A stretch of DNA of 64,000 nt from Fomes fomentarius (GCA_022606135.1 JABYQN010000005.1:62001-126000); one strand, 5' to 3'; counted from the stretch's first letter, positions 10,948-23,017 are shown. The notes: generated by a model not told the origin, from the sequence alone. Made by a program: numbers and translations.

Positions 10948-13216
10948 GGGTGTCGCTAGAGGGGATCAGATGAAGATCCGGACGAGGAGAGAGAGGTAAG
11001 TAGGACGTTGCTGCACACGAGGCGTTGAGAGCAACGATGGCCAGCTGAGAGCAGCTGAGAGCGAGACTCTGTCCATCTCTCACCAAACTTTGCCTGCTGG
11101 CCTCGCTTCGCCTGTCCCCACGCTCATCTTTCCTCATCTGGCTCCCTCACCTGCCCTAAACAGCGTCTAGACGGGCGTCTACCGCGGCGACTGCATCTAT
11201 CCAGATAGTTTGGGCGTTTGCTGTCCCCCTGCCAGTCCCTCCCTCGTTCGTGCCCCGCCCTGCCAGATCCAAGATTAACGTTCTCGTCTTCCTTGCCAGC
11301 CCACCCCAGCCCGCAGCCATTCATGATTAAGGGATCGTCTCATAGCCCAACTGATCACCCCCGATGACTCTCTCTCCGGTCTCCGACCCGACCTCAGCCT
11401 GACAAACTTCAGACGACGGCCAAGTCGCCCGTGGCAATCATGGCACCTTCCAGCTGACACTTGGGAGCTATTCTGGACACCACACGGGCGACTGCAAGAT
11501 ATCCCAACTCAACCGCTTACTGTACCTTTCCAGACAGTTCCCCCAGGCATCATCAGACTAGGAGGCCCTGCGCTCGCACCTTCTAGGTGGCACCTTGCCA
11601 TCCTTCGTCTCTCGCGAGGGCAGTATGACGACGACCCGCAGCGATGCACCCTCTGCGCGGTGCCACACATAGACACGAGGACGCCCAGGCACCCTTGCTT
11701 CATGTGCCAACTAGAAACACCGAGCCTCGAACAGTCCGCCATGGGGCAAAGGGACGACACACCTGTACTTTCCCTTTCTTCTCCGCTCCCATGTTCCGGC
11801 CATCGGCCGTTCTCCGCAGGGATTGTCTGCTCGGCGCTGTGAACGTTGCAGAGAGCATCGGCTTATCGCACCGCGCTAGGTGATCACAGGACTCGCACAG
11901 TCGGCGAAGGACTGGACTTGTGAACAGCGCAGTGACAAGTTAGGAGCTTGCCAGGAGTCTGTCGCCGCATGTATCTCGTCCAACGTGCACCTATCGCAGG
12001 TTCGTCCAAGGTCCGAATCAGTCATCAGACTGGGCTCGATTGCGAAGTTGAGAGCACTGATCAGAGTCCTGAGGGTCATGAGATGGGGTTGAAGGCGAGA
12101 TGTCGGGGTGCGGGTGGAGAAGTAAAAAGTTTATGAAGGCCTGAACGGTGTGTGCCCGGTCGTGACGTATGCATGAGGCGCTTACCCTATATGACGACAT
12201 CTATCTTCGCAGGATGAGTACTACTTGCCATCCGCTATAGCTCATGTGAGAGACGCAGCAGGGTCGAGGGTTAGTATATGCGCCATAACTTGATCCCGAG
12301 CTACATGTCAAGACTCCCGACGTTCTGCCGAGGCTTCAGATTCGCGCTTGCCTCCAGTGTCCTAATAGAACACAAGTTTAAATCCATATTTGGCATCTTC
12401 GCCCGTGTCGCGAGGCGCATACATTCACTACCCCAGGTCCGTCTTCCGGCAGCATCTACAAGTCTCACACAGGCAATGATTTGTGATCAGAGAAAGAACA
12501 GAACTAGCGACTTACTACCGGGAGATGAGCTTCAAGAAATCGGTACGGGGCTAACACGACGGACATTGGTCCGTAACACCCACAAGAATGGAACCCACGT
12601 TATAAATGCGCGGCCCAATTCTGATCATAGTCCGAATCCTGGTGGTATACGCCGATGCCCGTCGTGTAAGTGCTTAGCCTCAGCCTCATCGAGGACCTTC
12701 AACGCCGGTTACGTTTTACGCCGGCCACGTCTGATGATCTTGTACATCTGAGCTGGTCTTCAGCACGGGCTGCTAGCTACGCCGGCGGGCACAGGTCACG
12801 ATGTAAGGTATGTATGGAATATCAATACTCACGTTTCTGGAGTGTGTGCCGGGGTTAACGTTCAAGCTGCACGAGCGGTGCTGCGAACGGCGTGCTGGAT
12901 GGTGTCGCTTAAGGTGGGCAAACATATGCATATTGGACCGTTCCGGCTCGAACGCGTTATACCGAATCTGGTTCGCCGCTTTGATTCGCCCACAACCACG
13001 ACCACTTCAAAAACTGTGGTGGCTGTGCAAAGTGAGCCTCTTGTAGCCACGCTTTGACCACGAAAGTATGTAGTACACAAAGCTTTACCTTGCCTTCCGT
13101 CGCCATATATACCCTCCATGTCAACGCTCATGCATCTGTGAGCCTTCGCACATCAAGCGCGCCACGACTCTTTAACCACCAAGTGACCTGCGCTTCTGAA
13201 GCTTCTACCTGCCCCC
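10948..13216. other. Long stretch without a recognisable gene
   Basis: About 2.3 kb between the aminopeptidase P and homeodomain genes. Frames here (for example one of 157 codons at 12278) look like chance. From about 12855 to 12990 the sequence matches the region between the RNase H and homeodomain copies at 19.88-20.0 kb and 48.3-48.4 kb, and a shorter match lies at about 25575-25650. It therefore carries the upstream flank of the homeodomain gene. I see no RNA gene. Confidence 0.45.
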
Positions 13217-14028
13217 ATGTCTCACTCGACCACACGCTTACCCGGCATAGCCTCTTTCTTTCCACCTCCCGGTTTCCAGTCTGGTCCACCTGGCCACTCC
13301 TTCTACTTCCCGGCTGCCCACTTTCACAAGGTTCACCCGAGATTCCCGGGCCCGTTGAAGGTACCGGGCGAGCCTAACCTCCGCTCTGACTCGGATAGAC
13401 CGCCACGACCACCGACACCCGATCCCTCGCCATGGAGCGAAGACCAGATCCACACCAACCACGACGTACTTCCGCCGCCCTCAATCTTGGAGCCCGTTCC
13501 AGAACACAATCAAGCGCAGGCCACAGAAACCCTCGACCGCCTCCCCGAATGCTCCTCCCATTCATCCGGTGCAGCAACACCTGTTGAAGATCATCCTGAT
13601 GCAACGAACCACGAAGACTCCGTGGACACGCGCGCCGACCTCGACAGCTCGATCTTCATTCTCTGTTCTGGTTCGGGGATCGAATATCCACCACGACAGC
13701 CGCCCCCCTCGCAATTCCGGTTCACCGAGGAGCAACGCCGCGTTCTCGAAGCTATGTACTCGCAGCGCAAGTTCGTCAACGGAACCGCGCTCGCTCGGCT
13801 TGCTCGCGAATTCGGTGTCCCGAAGAGCTCGATATCCGCCTGGTGAGTTGACATACTCAATAGTACCACTGGTGTGCGTACCGTTGTCCTGAGTCTCTTC
13901 CGACTGATGCGCATGATTATAGGTTTGTGAGGAGGAGGAAGCAGGAAAGCAAACGACCGCCTCACCCACAGCGGTGTTTTGAAGTTCGATTCTCGGAGGA
14001 GAGGACCTTCACGTCAAATGACAGGTAA
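13217..14028 (+). CDS. Homeodomain protein with Arg at position 51
   Basis: Two exons (13217-13842 and 13923-14028) join as TG|G, restoring the Trp of helix 3, and give 243 residues. Residues 1-165 are Pro/Ser-rich and look disordered. The C-terminal homeodomain reads FTEEQRRVLEAMYSQRKF, ARLAREFGVPKSSI, then AWFVRRRKQE across the intron. Spacing from Leu16 to Trp48 and Phe49 is exactly that of a 60-residue homeodomain. The nearly invariant Asn51, which contacts adenine, is Arg here. The usual role would be sequence-specific DNA binding in the nucleus; the odd helix 3 makes the target uncertain. Damaged copies lie at 19.99-20.77 and 47.43-48.33 kb, and a fragment at 44.65-45.05 kb. This is the only copy with start codon and frame intact. 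Confidence 0.75.
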
Positions 14029-14629
14029 CACTCGAAGGTTCAATTTGGGGCAGAGTCGGAGAGTTTTGGCCGCCTTATAAAGTGACGGATACTGGCACTG
14101 TGTCATGTCATGGAATTCGTATCCGTATGAATATAATGTAATCCAGTAGTAGTTGCTACCAGTGAAGGTACATCATGATTCTCATAAAGCATCATTCCAT
14201 CATAAGCTTCGACACAACAGAGAATGTACAGTTTGATTTATCGACCAACGCCGGGCCGCACCTCAACCGTGACGTGCCATAGACACCTCAACATTCGCCA
14301 CAGCTCGCGTACAATGCTACTTCTCTGGGTCGCCCGTCCGAATGTTATAAGCCCGCCTGGTGGCCATCCGACGTCGCACCGGCCACTCGTTCTCCTACCG
14401 CCTTCACAATTTGTACTATAGCAGACGCAGAATGCGAGCCAGCCTTTGTCCAGCCAATTCGCCTGTCAGGCCTAGGGATGAGTGACTCGGATTGTGCGGA
14501 ACTAGGGTGTCGACGGGGCGTTTCAATTTCCCAATGAGGAGCAGTTCCAAGATGGAAGCCAGAGAGAGAAACATACACAATCGAATACAAGTAGCACTTT
14601 TTCAACTGCACCGTAGCTACGGCCCCAAC

Positions 14630-15095
14630 ACAATGTAATGTCCTCAACAGACTGCGATAACTGATGAACCTGCCCGGGGACTAATACTGGTACCCCGCCG
14701 ACGGGGCCGGTATATATTCGACAGGAAAACGCGAACGGCGCCGCTCATGTGGATGATCTCCGCCAATGCCGCATGCATCCGAACCAGGTCTCGATCAGGA
14801 AGATCAACACTGACAGCGTTGTGGGGATGCTTGCCGAATGCGTTGACGGGGAGATAACGAGTCGAACTACAGATTCAGGTCAGCATAGATATTGCACTGT
14901 ATGAACCAATAGGCCACTGGCCTTCTTCGCTTCGCCTCTGTTACTATATACTGCCGCTGAACGTTTGAAGATGTGAGAAACTTGCAATTCTGAGAAGAGC
15001 ATTTTAAGTGGGTAGTAGTACGTAACTTGAATGGGTTCGAAGCGACTGGTCGAGATGCACTTGCCGCCGTCACGCTGCAGAACCTGTATGTGGCT
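14630..15095 (-). pseudogene. HNH nuclease gene fragment
   Basis: The sequence matches the 3' half of the HNH gene at 21388-23017. From left to right it holds the C-terminal region (LLRMHAALAEIIHMSG in reverse sense), a deletion of about 0.3 kb, and the HNH core exon encoding LQRDGGKCI and VSHIFKRSAAVYSN. The fragment ends at TGTATGTGGCTG, where it joins the last 40 or so bases of an RNase H gene and then the 3' flank of the deaminase gene. The same three-part junction occurs at about 53.05-53.17 kb in the other arm. Confidence 0.75.
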
Positions 15096-15640
15096 GCTCG
15101 CCGAGATTACAGCAAGCTGAATTGAGATATCACACCAGACTACCACCCTCTCCACCAAGTGTTTTATGCAGTAGTATCAGTTGGAAGACATGCCGTATGC
15201 TCCCCGTGATGTATCTATAACCTCAAATACGTACGCAGATGACTGCAGTTCCAGTAGTACGTCCTATATCCCCCCATCGTCCGCCGTCTCCAGAGGATGA
15301 CAAGGTCTGTCAACCGATCTCCTCTACTTGCGAACTGAGCACAGTCTACAGTCTACAGAACATGGGCAAGCACGACACCGAGCAGCCAAACATCGAGCTG
15401 TCTGGGTTATGATAGACTGCTCACCGCGCTCGAGGGTGAAATCTCTATATCTATCTCCATCCCACCCGTTCGCGCTGTACAGCATTCGCTGAACTTCTCG
15501 GTCGCTCCTCCGCGTTCCGTGCGTCATCGTTATCACGAAATGTAGTCGTATACACAAACCCCCTATTCTATCCTACTATCGTACTCCGTTCCTCGTGGAA
15601 TACCAATGGCTACATCGTTACAATACTCGTGAGACGTGAA

Positions 15641-18138
15641 CTATGGATGCGGGTGATCCCCTTGGCTGGAGGCTGCGTCGTATTCATCCCAGACTTCATA
15701 CAGGTTCAACCTGGGAGAGTAATCCACAACTAAGCTCCGTTCTGAGCGTGCCGGAGAAGTCTGCGCAGACTTGGCATACATGCCCTCTTGGATCAGCTCC
15801 CAAAGACGCTTCAACAATTCCACCCGGATATTCTTCCGCACCTCCAATGGAACACCCCGCGGCGGCGCCCAGGGAAACACCGTGCTGTGGCTCCCTGGCA
15901 GGATGAACTCCGGGCATGCAGTATCGCCATCACTTCCCTTCAACTTGAACTTCCGCCAATCGTTCAGCTCCTCACCGAGCAGCCTGCAGCAGAAGCAGCA
16001 CTTCTTCGACACACCGATGCGGATCGTCGACGCCTGAGAACCTCAGTCAGTGTCGGTAGTCACGACTTCGAGGCATCAGTGAGGAATCATCCGGGCACAA
16101 CTCACATTCGGAGCACCGGATATGTGCGAGAACACTGCACCCATGAGCGCTGCCTCCGCATGTATCGACACCTTGAACTTCTTGTCCTCTTTGGCCAGGC
16201 TCCAGTATGCCTGAAACAATTTCTCTACACTCGCCGTTCCGCTCGGACGTACTAGATTTATCAGTGCCGTCTTCAATTTTTGCACCACTGCAAACTCGAT
16301 TGTCTGCGAGTCGGTAGCGTTGAGAAACGACATCGACAGCTGCACATTAGCGTCGCGGTATTTTGCGATCGATTGCATCAAGGCTCGGGAGGCAGAGAGG
16401 GGGAGTGCGAGAGTGGAGATGTAGCGGATGACATGGGCGGCGTTAGGATCGCCCTCTCTGTCTCCGTCATCTCTGAAATCTAGGTCGGCTCGAAATTCTG
16501 CACGACGTTCTGTCATCTCAAGCATCAATATCTGGTAATCGCGGAATGAAGCGAAAACTTGCCTGGATCCTCCTTGTCGGTGGGCACAGTAGCACCCATT
16601 GACTGTCAGTAACTTGGAACAGTGATGCGACGGAAGGGAATTTACCTTCAGCATCACCCACGGTCGGATGAAGCGACAACTTGCCTGCACCCTCCTCGTC
16701 GGTGGGCACAGCAGCACCTTATTGACTGTCAGTAACTTGGAACAGTCATGCGACAGAAGGGAATTCACCTTCAGCATCACCCACGGTCGGATGAAGCGAC
16801 AACTTGCCTGCACCCTCCTCGTCGGTGGGCACAGCAGCGCCTTGGTGACCGTCAGTAACTTCGAACAGTCATGCCACGGAAGGGCATTACCTGCAGCATT
16901 GCTAGTTTCCTCTGCAGACATTTTGAAGAACGCTGTGAGATGGTATGAGCAATACGCGAATATCCGAAAGTTATGCGGCACACACCTTCAGGTTGGAACT
17001 TAGGGTCTTTTACTGCCACATTATACTTCGCACGAAGTTCCTTCCCGAGCTTCGGGGTGACGAGCTTGGCGATAGCATGCGAGCGTATAAACTCGTCTAT
17101 GACTCGCAGAGCACCACGACTGATCCGAAGGTCGGTGAGAAGTTCCCGCCGTCGGCGCTCTCTCTCTTCTGAGGACGGCTTGTTGATCCTCTTTAGGTGC
17201 TTCTCGAAACGCTCGAGAGCGTCGAGGAGGACACGTGCCCATTGTTTCCCATTTGATAAAGTCATCGGAAATACGGTGTCGGTCGAGGGAGATTCAGAAG
17301 GGGCGATACCGGCGTTCTTCAGTAGACCGATGACATATTTATTGCGAACCCTGATCGATGTGTCTTTGAACCAGTTATCCGGAGGATCGGAGAGTGGTGT
17401 GCCATCCTTTCTGGAGGACTTCCATGCGGCTTCGATGAGGCGGATCGGGTTATCGCCGCCCCAAAAGTTGTCTCCGCACCGCAAACGGGAGGAGAGTAAA
17501 CAGCGAGTGCGGTAGATGGTAAAGTCCGTCAGGCTGGTGACATACATGCCCGGCCGTTTTTCAGGTTCAGGAACCCGTATGAAGTGGCTGAGGATGGTGT
17601 AAACATCCTGAGCATGATCCTTGATAGAGCTCTTCCTGCGAGGGGGCAACGAAAGCTCAGCTCGTGCAACGCAAACCCCAGAGACGCGCACGTACGACTC
17701 GGGATACAGGAACAGCCTTGACACCGGCTTGTCGCTGTGTAGTTCTAGAGATTCAATGAGTGGCCCGTCCTGCTGCCCTGCGTTTTCTGGCACCGCGCCC
17801 GACATCAGATCTCGTTCTATGCCATGGTTTGTAGCCACGAGAGCGGATATGATGAGGAGCTCTCCCTCCTTGACTATTACCTCCCCCGTGACGGCGACAA
17901 CATCGCCAGGTTGTAGGCTGAGAATGGCAGAGAGGTTGCTCCACAGTTTGAGCTCCTCGTCTTTCTTGAGCGAGGAGCGCGTTTCACTGACGCGATAGCC
18001 AGCGATAAGCGTGGTGAGAATGAATATGGTGGACCGGAGTACATGGTCGGTGTCAATGGCGATGCCCTCAATATTGTTATTGTCTTTGGGGTCGAAGAAT
18101 AAGTCGGGATTGAAAGATTTCGGAGGTGGAGATGCCAT
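15641..18138 (-). CDS. OTT_1508-type nucleic-acid deaminase (left-arm copy)
   Basis: The first exon is a long frame from ATG at 18138 (MASPPPKSFNPDLFF) giving about 428 residues of N-terminal region with no domain I recognise. After a stretch of tandem exon-intron units (16545-16905) comes exon 16531-16106, with HAEAALMGAVFSHISG, then exon 16033-15641 with GVSKKCCFCCRLLG and PGSHSTVFPW. His-Ala-Glu plus the CxxC-like cysteines form the zinc site of the cytidine-deaminase fold. The later GSH...W pattern is typical of the fungal OTT_1508 family (Pfam OTT_1508_deam), whose substrates are not known to me. Exon joining through the tandem units is unresolved: frames before and after differ, so this copy could be spliced in a way I cannot see, or be damaged. 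The 5' end faces the RNase H copy divergently. Confidence 0.75.
16545..16905 (-). repeat. Tandem exon-intron units inside the deaminase gene
   Basis: Three direct units of about 125 bases lie here. Each holds an intron-like part (GTGAATTCCCTTC or GTAAATTCCC, ending in TCAATAAG or similar) and a short exon-like part encoding PTDEEGAGKLSLHPTVGDAE. The third unit is diverged (PTDKEDPGKFS). The matching place in the right arm (51430-51680) and in the left pseudogene (3370-3600) holds two units, so the number varies between copies. Confidence 0.75.
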
Positions 18139-18481
18139 GGGTCCAAGTTCAAAAGAGACGCGCGACCATTATACATAAGCGCGCGCCGTTTGCATCCTTT
18201 GTTCTCCCCCCTACCTCCAGATCCTGCGCCTCATCTTGATATACGGTGACTTTTACAAACAGGATGAGAAGATATTGATGTGTGTGGCAGAAGAGGAACG
18301 GACGACTGAGGAGATGGGAGGGGTTGATACTTTGTGAGTTGGCAACACTCGCTTGTCACGTTCCAGCTCGCTGTGGCAAGTCAGCGTAGGGTACAGTTTG
18401 CGATTCGAGTGGCCGAAGTAGAACAGAGACGGTTCGTCAAGTGTTGGCCACCGGACACAACGTCCACGCCCACATCACCAT

Positions 18482-19875
18482 ATGTTCATGGGCGTGGGCT
18501 CGGTGCGTGAGACCAATCCCCTTGTCATACACAGAAGGCAGTGTTCTATGCAAGTCGTACAGTGCGCAAGTACAATCGGCTGCCACCAGGCTCTCGTCAA
18601 TCTGACGTGGAACAACTCGCGTTCTCGCGTCGGAACCGTTGCAGCAGCGAAATCGACAGCTGCAGTGGCGTCGCATTGCTTTCTTAGTCGACTTGCTCGT
18701 CCTAGGACCTCCACATTACGACTCGACGTGCCTTTCAGTGTTACTTCTCGCTCGAGCTCTTCGACATCCAGCCCTTCGCATCTGGAGCTGTCGAGCACGT
18801 CTACAGAAGCTGGGGAGAAGCCCAAAGGCTCCGGTTCGTCAAGATGGGTGTCACTGACCACTGAAGTCATCGAAGACAAGAGCGGGTGGGACGTCGTCTA
18901 CTCGGACGGGGCGTGCAAGGGGAATGGGAAGGTCGGGTCGGTTGCTGGGGTCGGAGTGTGGTGGGGCGAGAACAACGCAAGGTATGCGTGTCCAAGTGTT
19001 CTCATGTACACCTCACCGCAACGGGCGCGAATGGTAGAAACATCGCCGAACGATGTGCACCGGAGAACAACAACCGCGCAGAAATCATCGTTTGTCACTG
19101 CATCCAGGGTGCAAGTGTTGGTATTCTGGCTGAACGTATGTGAATCAGGCAATCGTACGAGTGCTTGAAACTGCGCCTCACACCAAGCGACCACTGCTCA
19201 TCAAGACAGGTTCCAAGTCGACTTCAAGTGCATTGTATGTCGCAGTGTTTGCCCCGTTGCATGTGCATCTATATATCCCAACATTCGTAGGCTTCCGCGA
19301 GTGGATGCCGATGCCGAAATGGCTCAAGAACGGCTTCAAGTCGTCTACGGGCGAGCCTGCGAAGAACGCCCCGCTGATTCGCTACCTCTCCGCGCTGCTG
19401 GACTTCCGGGCACGGGAAGGACAGAAGGTACAGCCATGATGACCTCTCGTCTCACATAGCTATCTTACACGATGCGTGCTCGTTAGATCCATCTGCAGTA
19501 CGTCAAAGGGCACGCAGGCATCGAAGGGAACGAAGGCGCGGACCAGCTCGCGAACATCGGCGCGATGATGGCCGAGGAATCTGAACGCGACTGGGGTAAG
19601 CTCCTTGACGTGCTCCAGGACGAAGCGGACAAGGTGCGGACCTCTGCCTGAGCAGTGGTAGCTCACGACATGCCTTGGGTCAGCTTGCCGCAAGACCGCA
19701 AGTACTGGTACTGCCAACGGCAGGGCCTGCCCAAGATGAACTCGAGGTGAGCATCGGCTCGGATACGACTGCCTGCGCCTTTCGTGAGCTGATGTGCATC
19801 CTGCCCCTGCAGGCCTACGCGGCGGGCTTGGCCGATGAGAACGACGAGCTGCTCGCCGAGATCGCAGCAAGCTGA
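18482..19875 (+). pseudogene. Truncated RNase H gene (left-arm copy)
   Basis: Related to the complete RNase H1 gene at 4817-6281. The two exons for the hybrid-binding domain and part of the linker are deleted: sequence upstream of the original start codon is fused directly to the linker at STSTEAGEKPKGSGSS. An open frame from an ATG at 18482 runs through the fusion into VVYSDGACKGNG. The second-strand acid-bearing motif is kept as NNRAEII, but the original IKTDSKYS reads KTGSKST, so a catalytic Asp has become Gly. The C-terminal exons, with the HAGIEGNEGADQLA motif, are still readable. The product, if made, should not cleave hybrids. Confidence 0.75.
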
Positions 19876-19989
19876 CTTGAAATTTCTCACCGCGAACGGC
19901 GTGCCGGATAGTGCCACTTGAGGTGGGCAAACATATGCATTTTGATTCGTTCCCTCGAACGCGTTGTACCGGATCTAGTTCAAGGTGCA

Positions 19990-20769
19990 GGCCGCTTTGA
20001 CTCGCCCACAAGCACGCTTACCCGGCACAGCCTCTTTTTTTTTCCGCCTCCCGGTTTCCAATCTGGTCCGCCTGGCCACTCCTTCTCCTTCTCCTTCCCG
20101 GCTTCCCACTATCTCAAGGTTCACCCGAGATTGGCCCGTCGAAGGTAACCTCTGCTACGACTCGAATCTACCGCCACCACCACCGACACCCGATTCCTCG
20201 CAATGGAGCGAAAACCAGTTCCACACTAATCACGACGTACATCCGCCCTCAATTTGGGAGCCCAACAGAGTCAGGCACAAGCCACAAACGCCCTCGATCG
20301 CCTCCCCAAGTGCTCCTCCCATTCATACGGTGCAACACTTGAAGATCATCATGATGCTCCAAACCATGAAGATCCGTGGACAAGAGCGCCGACCTCGACA
20401 GCGCGATTTTCATTCTCTGTTCCGGTTCTGGGACCAAATATCCACCGCACCCCTCGCGATTCCGGTTCACCGAGGAGCAACGCGGCGTTCTCCAAGCTAT
20501 GTACTCGCAGCGGAAGTTCATCAACGGAACCGCGCTCGCTCGGCTTGCGCGCGAATTCAGTGTCCCAAAGAGCTCGATATCCGCCTGGTGAGTTGATTAC
20601 TGAGTAGTATGTGTACCGTTGTCCTGAGTCTCTTCCGACTGATATGCATGGCTATAGGTTCTTGAGGAGGAGGAAGCAGGAACGCAAACGACCGCCCCAC
20701 CCACAGCGGTGTTTTGAAGTTCGATTCTCCGAGGAGAGGGGCCATACGTTTCCGTCAAATCATAAGTAG
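19990..20769 (+). pseudogene. Homeodomain gene, start lost and frameshifted (left-arm copy)
   Basis: Copy of the gene at 13217-14028. The start codon is missing because about 0.2 kb of upstream and start sequence is deleted, fusing TTGACTCGCCCACAAG to CACGCTTACCCGG. The N-terminal part is shifted in frame relative to the homeodomain. The homeodomain exon itself is open (FTEEQRGVLQAMYSQRKF) and the intron still gives a TG|G junction to WFLRRRKQERKRPPHPQ, stop at 20769. A short product from an internal ATG at 20376 is conceivable. It is followed by the convergent HNH gene. Confidence 0.7.
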
Positions 20770-21387
20770 GTAACGGCTCTACGGTTCAATCTGTGAGAGT
20801 CGAAGAGTCTTGGCCACCTTATGTAACGGACACTGGCACCGTGTCATGCCAACCAACGCCGGGCCGCACCCTCAACGGGCCATGGACCTCAACATTCGCC
20901 ACAGCTCGCGTGAATGCTACTTATGATTTATCTGAGTCGCCCGCCTCGTGGCCATCCGACGGCTTCACACCGTTGCACCGGTCACTCGTTCTCCTACCGC
21001 CTTCACTAATTCGTACTATAGCGGACACAGAATGCGAGCCAGCCTTTGTCCAGCCAATTCGCCTGTCAGGGATGGTAACTCAGAGTACTGGGCGGAACGT
21101 GGGTCGCAAACTTGAAGTTGCAGGGCTGCCAGTGAGCGTAAGCGATCTCATCTCGCATGCGAGGCTCATTGAAGTTTAAGCTGCATGACCATTACGTGCC
21201 GAGATTATCAGCGAGCAATCGCTATCGCTACATGACTTGGAAAGCCCGGGAAGCGCATTGGCAGGAGCTCACGAGTGCTTGATCAGGGCGTCAACGGATG
21301 TTTGAATTTGAGTTAGTGGCAGTGGCCCAGATCCCAAGCAGAGACATACAATCGGATACAAGTAGCACTTCTTCGAGTGCGACATAG

Positions 21388-23017
21388 CTACGGCCCCAGC
21401 ACAATGGTCTCAACAGACTGCGATAACTGATGGACTTCAGGGTCGACTATACCCTTCATGAAGGCTTCTCCATCTGCCCGGGGATTACTACTGGTACTCC
21501 GACCCGGGGGCGGGTATAGAATCGACAGGAAAACGCGAACGGCGCCGCTCATGTGGATGATCTCTGCCAATGCCGCATGCATCCGAAGCAGGTCTCGATC
21601 AGGAAGATCAACACTGACAGCGTTGTGGGGACGCTTGCCGGATGCGTTGACGGGGACCTCATCACTATAGTCCTTGAACGAGATCTCTAAGCTTTCCGGG
21701 ATTTTGTGCATCTCCATATGAGTCATCCTGGGATGGTAATTCTTTACCACATAGCGATTGGGAACCTATGAGATTGTTAGACTGTTTGAAGGGAATGATG
21801 AGTGTGCTAGATGCGTACCGCAGTGGGCTTCAAGCACCAATCGAGGGTATCAAATCGTAGACGGAAGTGGGGATCGAGTGAGATAGCGTTCTGCGGTGTG
21901 TCAATAAGTTCCGGATTGTTGAGATACTTGTCAGGAATTTGACAATAGTGTCGCAACATCTCAAAAGTAGCAGATGTCGAGTCGAACTACAGATCAGGTC
22001 AGCATAAATATTGCACTCTATGAATCAATAGGCTACTGGCCTTCTTCGCTTCACCTCTGTTGCTATATAACGCCACTGAATGTTTGAAGATGTGAGAAAC
22101 TTGCAATTCTGAAAATTCCACCTCAAGCTTAAGGTAGTAGTACGTAATGAGATCGAAGCGACCGGTCAAGATGCACTTGCCGCCGTCACGCTGCAGAACC
22201 TGTATGTGGTTTAGCTGAAATCGGAACGCGGACCAGAAACTAAACAGACCGAGTCATGCAGGTCACACTGCAAAACCTGTATGTGTGTTAGCTGATATCG
22301 GCATGCGGACCAGAAACTAAACAGACCGAATCTCGCAGACGGTCGCTGCTACAATCATCCTCGTCTGACCCTTCATCCATGTCGTCACTTTCTCTTGCCT
22401 TGGCGTGATTGGCATAAACTGAATATGCATGACTACCAGTTACGAATTAGCATGCAAGAAAGAAAGTACGTACATGACCATAGCAGATAAGCGACCCAGG
22501 TTGAAGCCAGGCGTTGTAAAGCCTTTGCAAGCGCCTCTTTCTTATCCTCGTCCTCCGCGTATGCCACCTCGATCGCGCATGCGCAGACAGCCGCCGCGAC
22601 ATACTGCTTGCCCTTGTCTAGTCCAAGGTCCTCTGCAGTCATATACATAGTTTTGATGAGCCCCCGCACTGTGAAGTCCGGATACACGGTCCACTTGATC
22701 GTGTTCCACCGTTGGGCCCAGTCCGGAGTATCGAAGCGGGCGTATTTCTCGATCTGAAAGACGAGGAGCTGGTTCTGCGCGAGAAACCACAACTCATTCA
22801 CGTTCATGTCCTTCTTGCTCTCTATGCTTTCTCGAATCGCGCGCTCGACTTGGGCAGATAACGCCCCTGAGTTGGAGAAGCTGAATACATACGTGGTTGG
22901 GGAGTGAGGAGGAGTGTGAAGATGAGTAGCGGGAACGTACCACGCTCGCATCTCAGACAAGCTGGCGGGCGCTGGGTCGCGTCCGCCGTCCGCGAGCGTG
23001 GAAGCGTTCGGAACCAT
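21388..23017 (-). CDS. HNH endonuclease (HNH_2-like), left-arm copy
   Basis: Start at 23017 (MVPNASTLADGGRD), then an intron and a long exon with ALSAQVERAIRESIESKKD and a helical region ending AKALQRLASTWVAYLLW. The nuclease core follows: LQRDGGKCI-TGRF, with His in VSHIFKRSVALYSN, and the Asn/His strand in QNAISLDPHFRVRFDTLDW, then a C-terminal region ending VETIVLGP. The Cys-x-x-TG, His and Asn...His pattern is that of fungal HNH_2 proteins, metal-dependent nucleases of mostly unknown target. The first core strand lies in tandem units (22205-22340). The splice phase between the His exon and the Asn exon does not match with the GT-AG sites I can see, so the gene may be damaged or use a non-obvious site. 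It converges on the homeodomain copy. Confidence 0.65.
22205..22340 (-). repeat. Tandem units in the HNH gene
   Basis: Two neighbouring copies of about 75 bases, each containing ACCAGAAACTAAACAGACC and CTGTATGTG. On the coding strand the units encode variants of the first HNH strand (RDSVCLVSG), next to the standard one (RDGGKCI-TG). The right arm holds the same arrangement at about 45860-45995. Confidence 0.7.

Noticed and set aside
12278..12751. 157-codon frame as a possible gene
   Set aside because: No start context, no introns, no resemblance to a protein family, and unlike composition of neighbouring genes.
13217..14028. Mating-type A (HD1/HD2) locus
   Set aside because: Only one homeodomain type is seen, Asn51 is missing, and the usual neighbour, mitochondrial intermediate peptidase, is absent.
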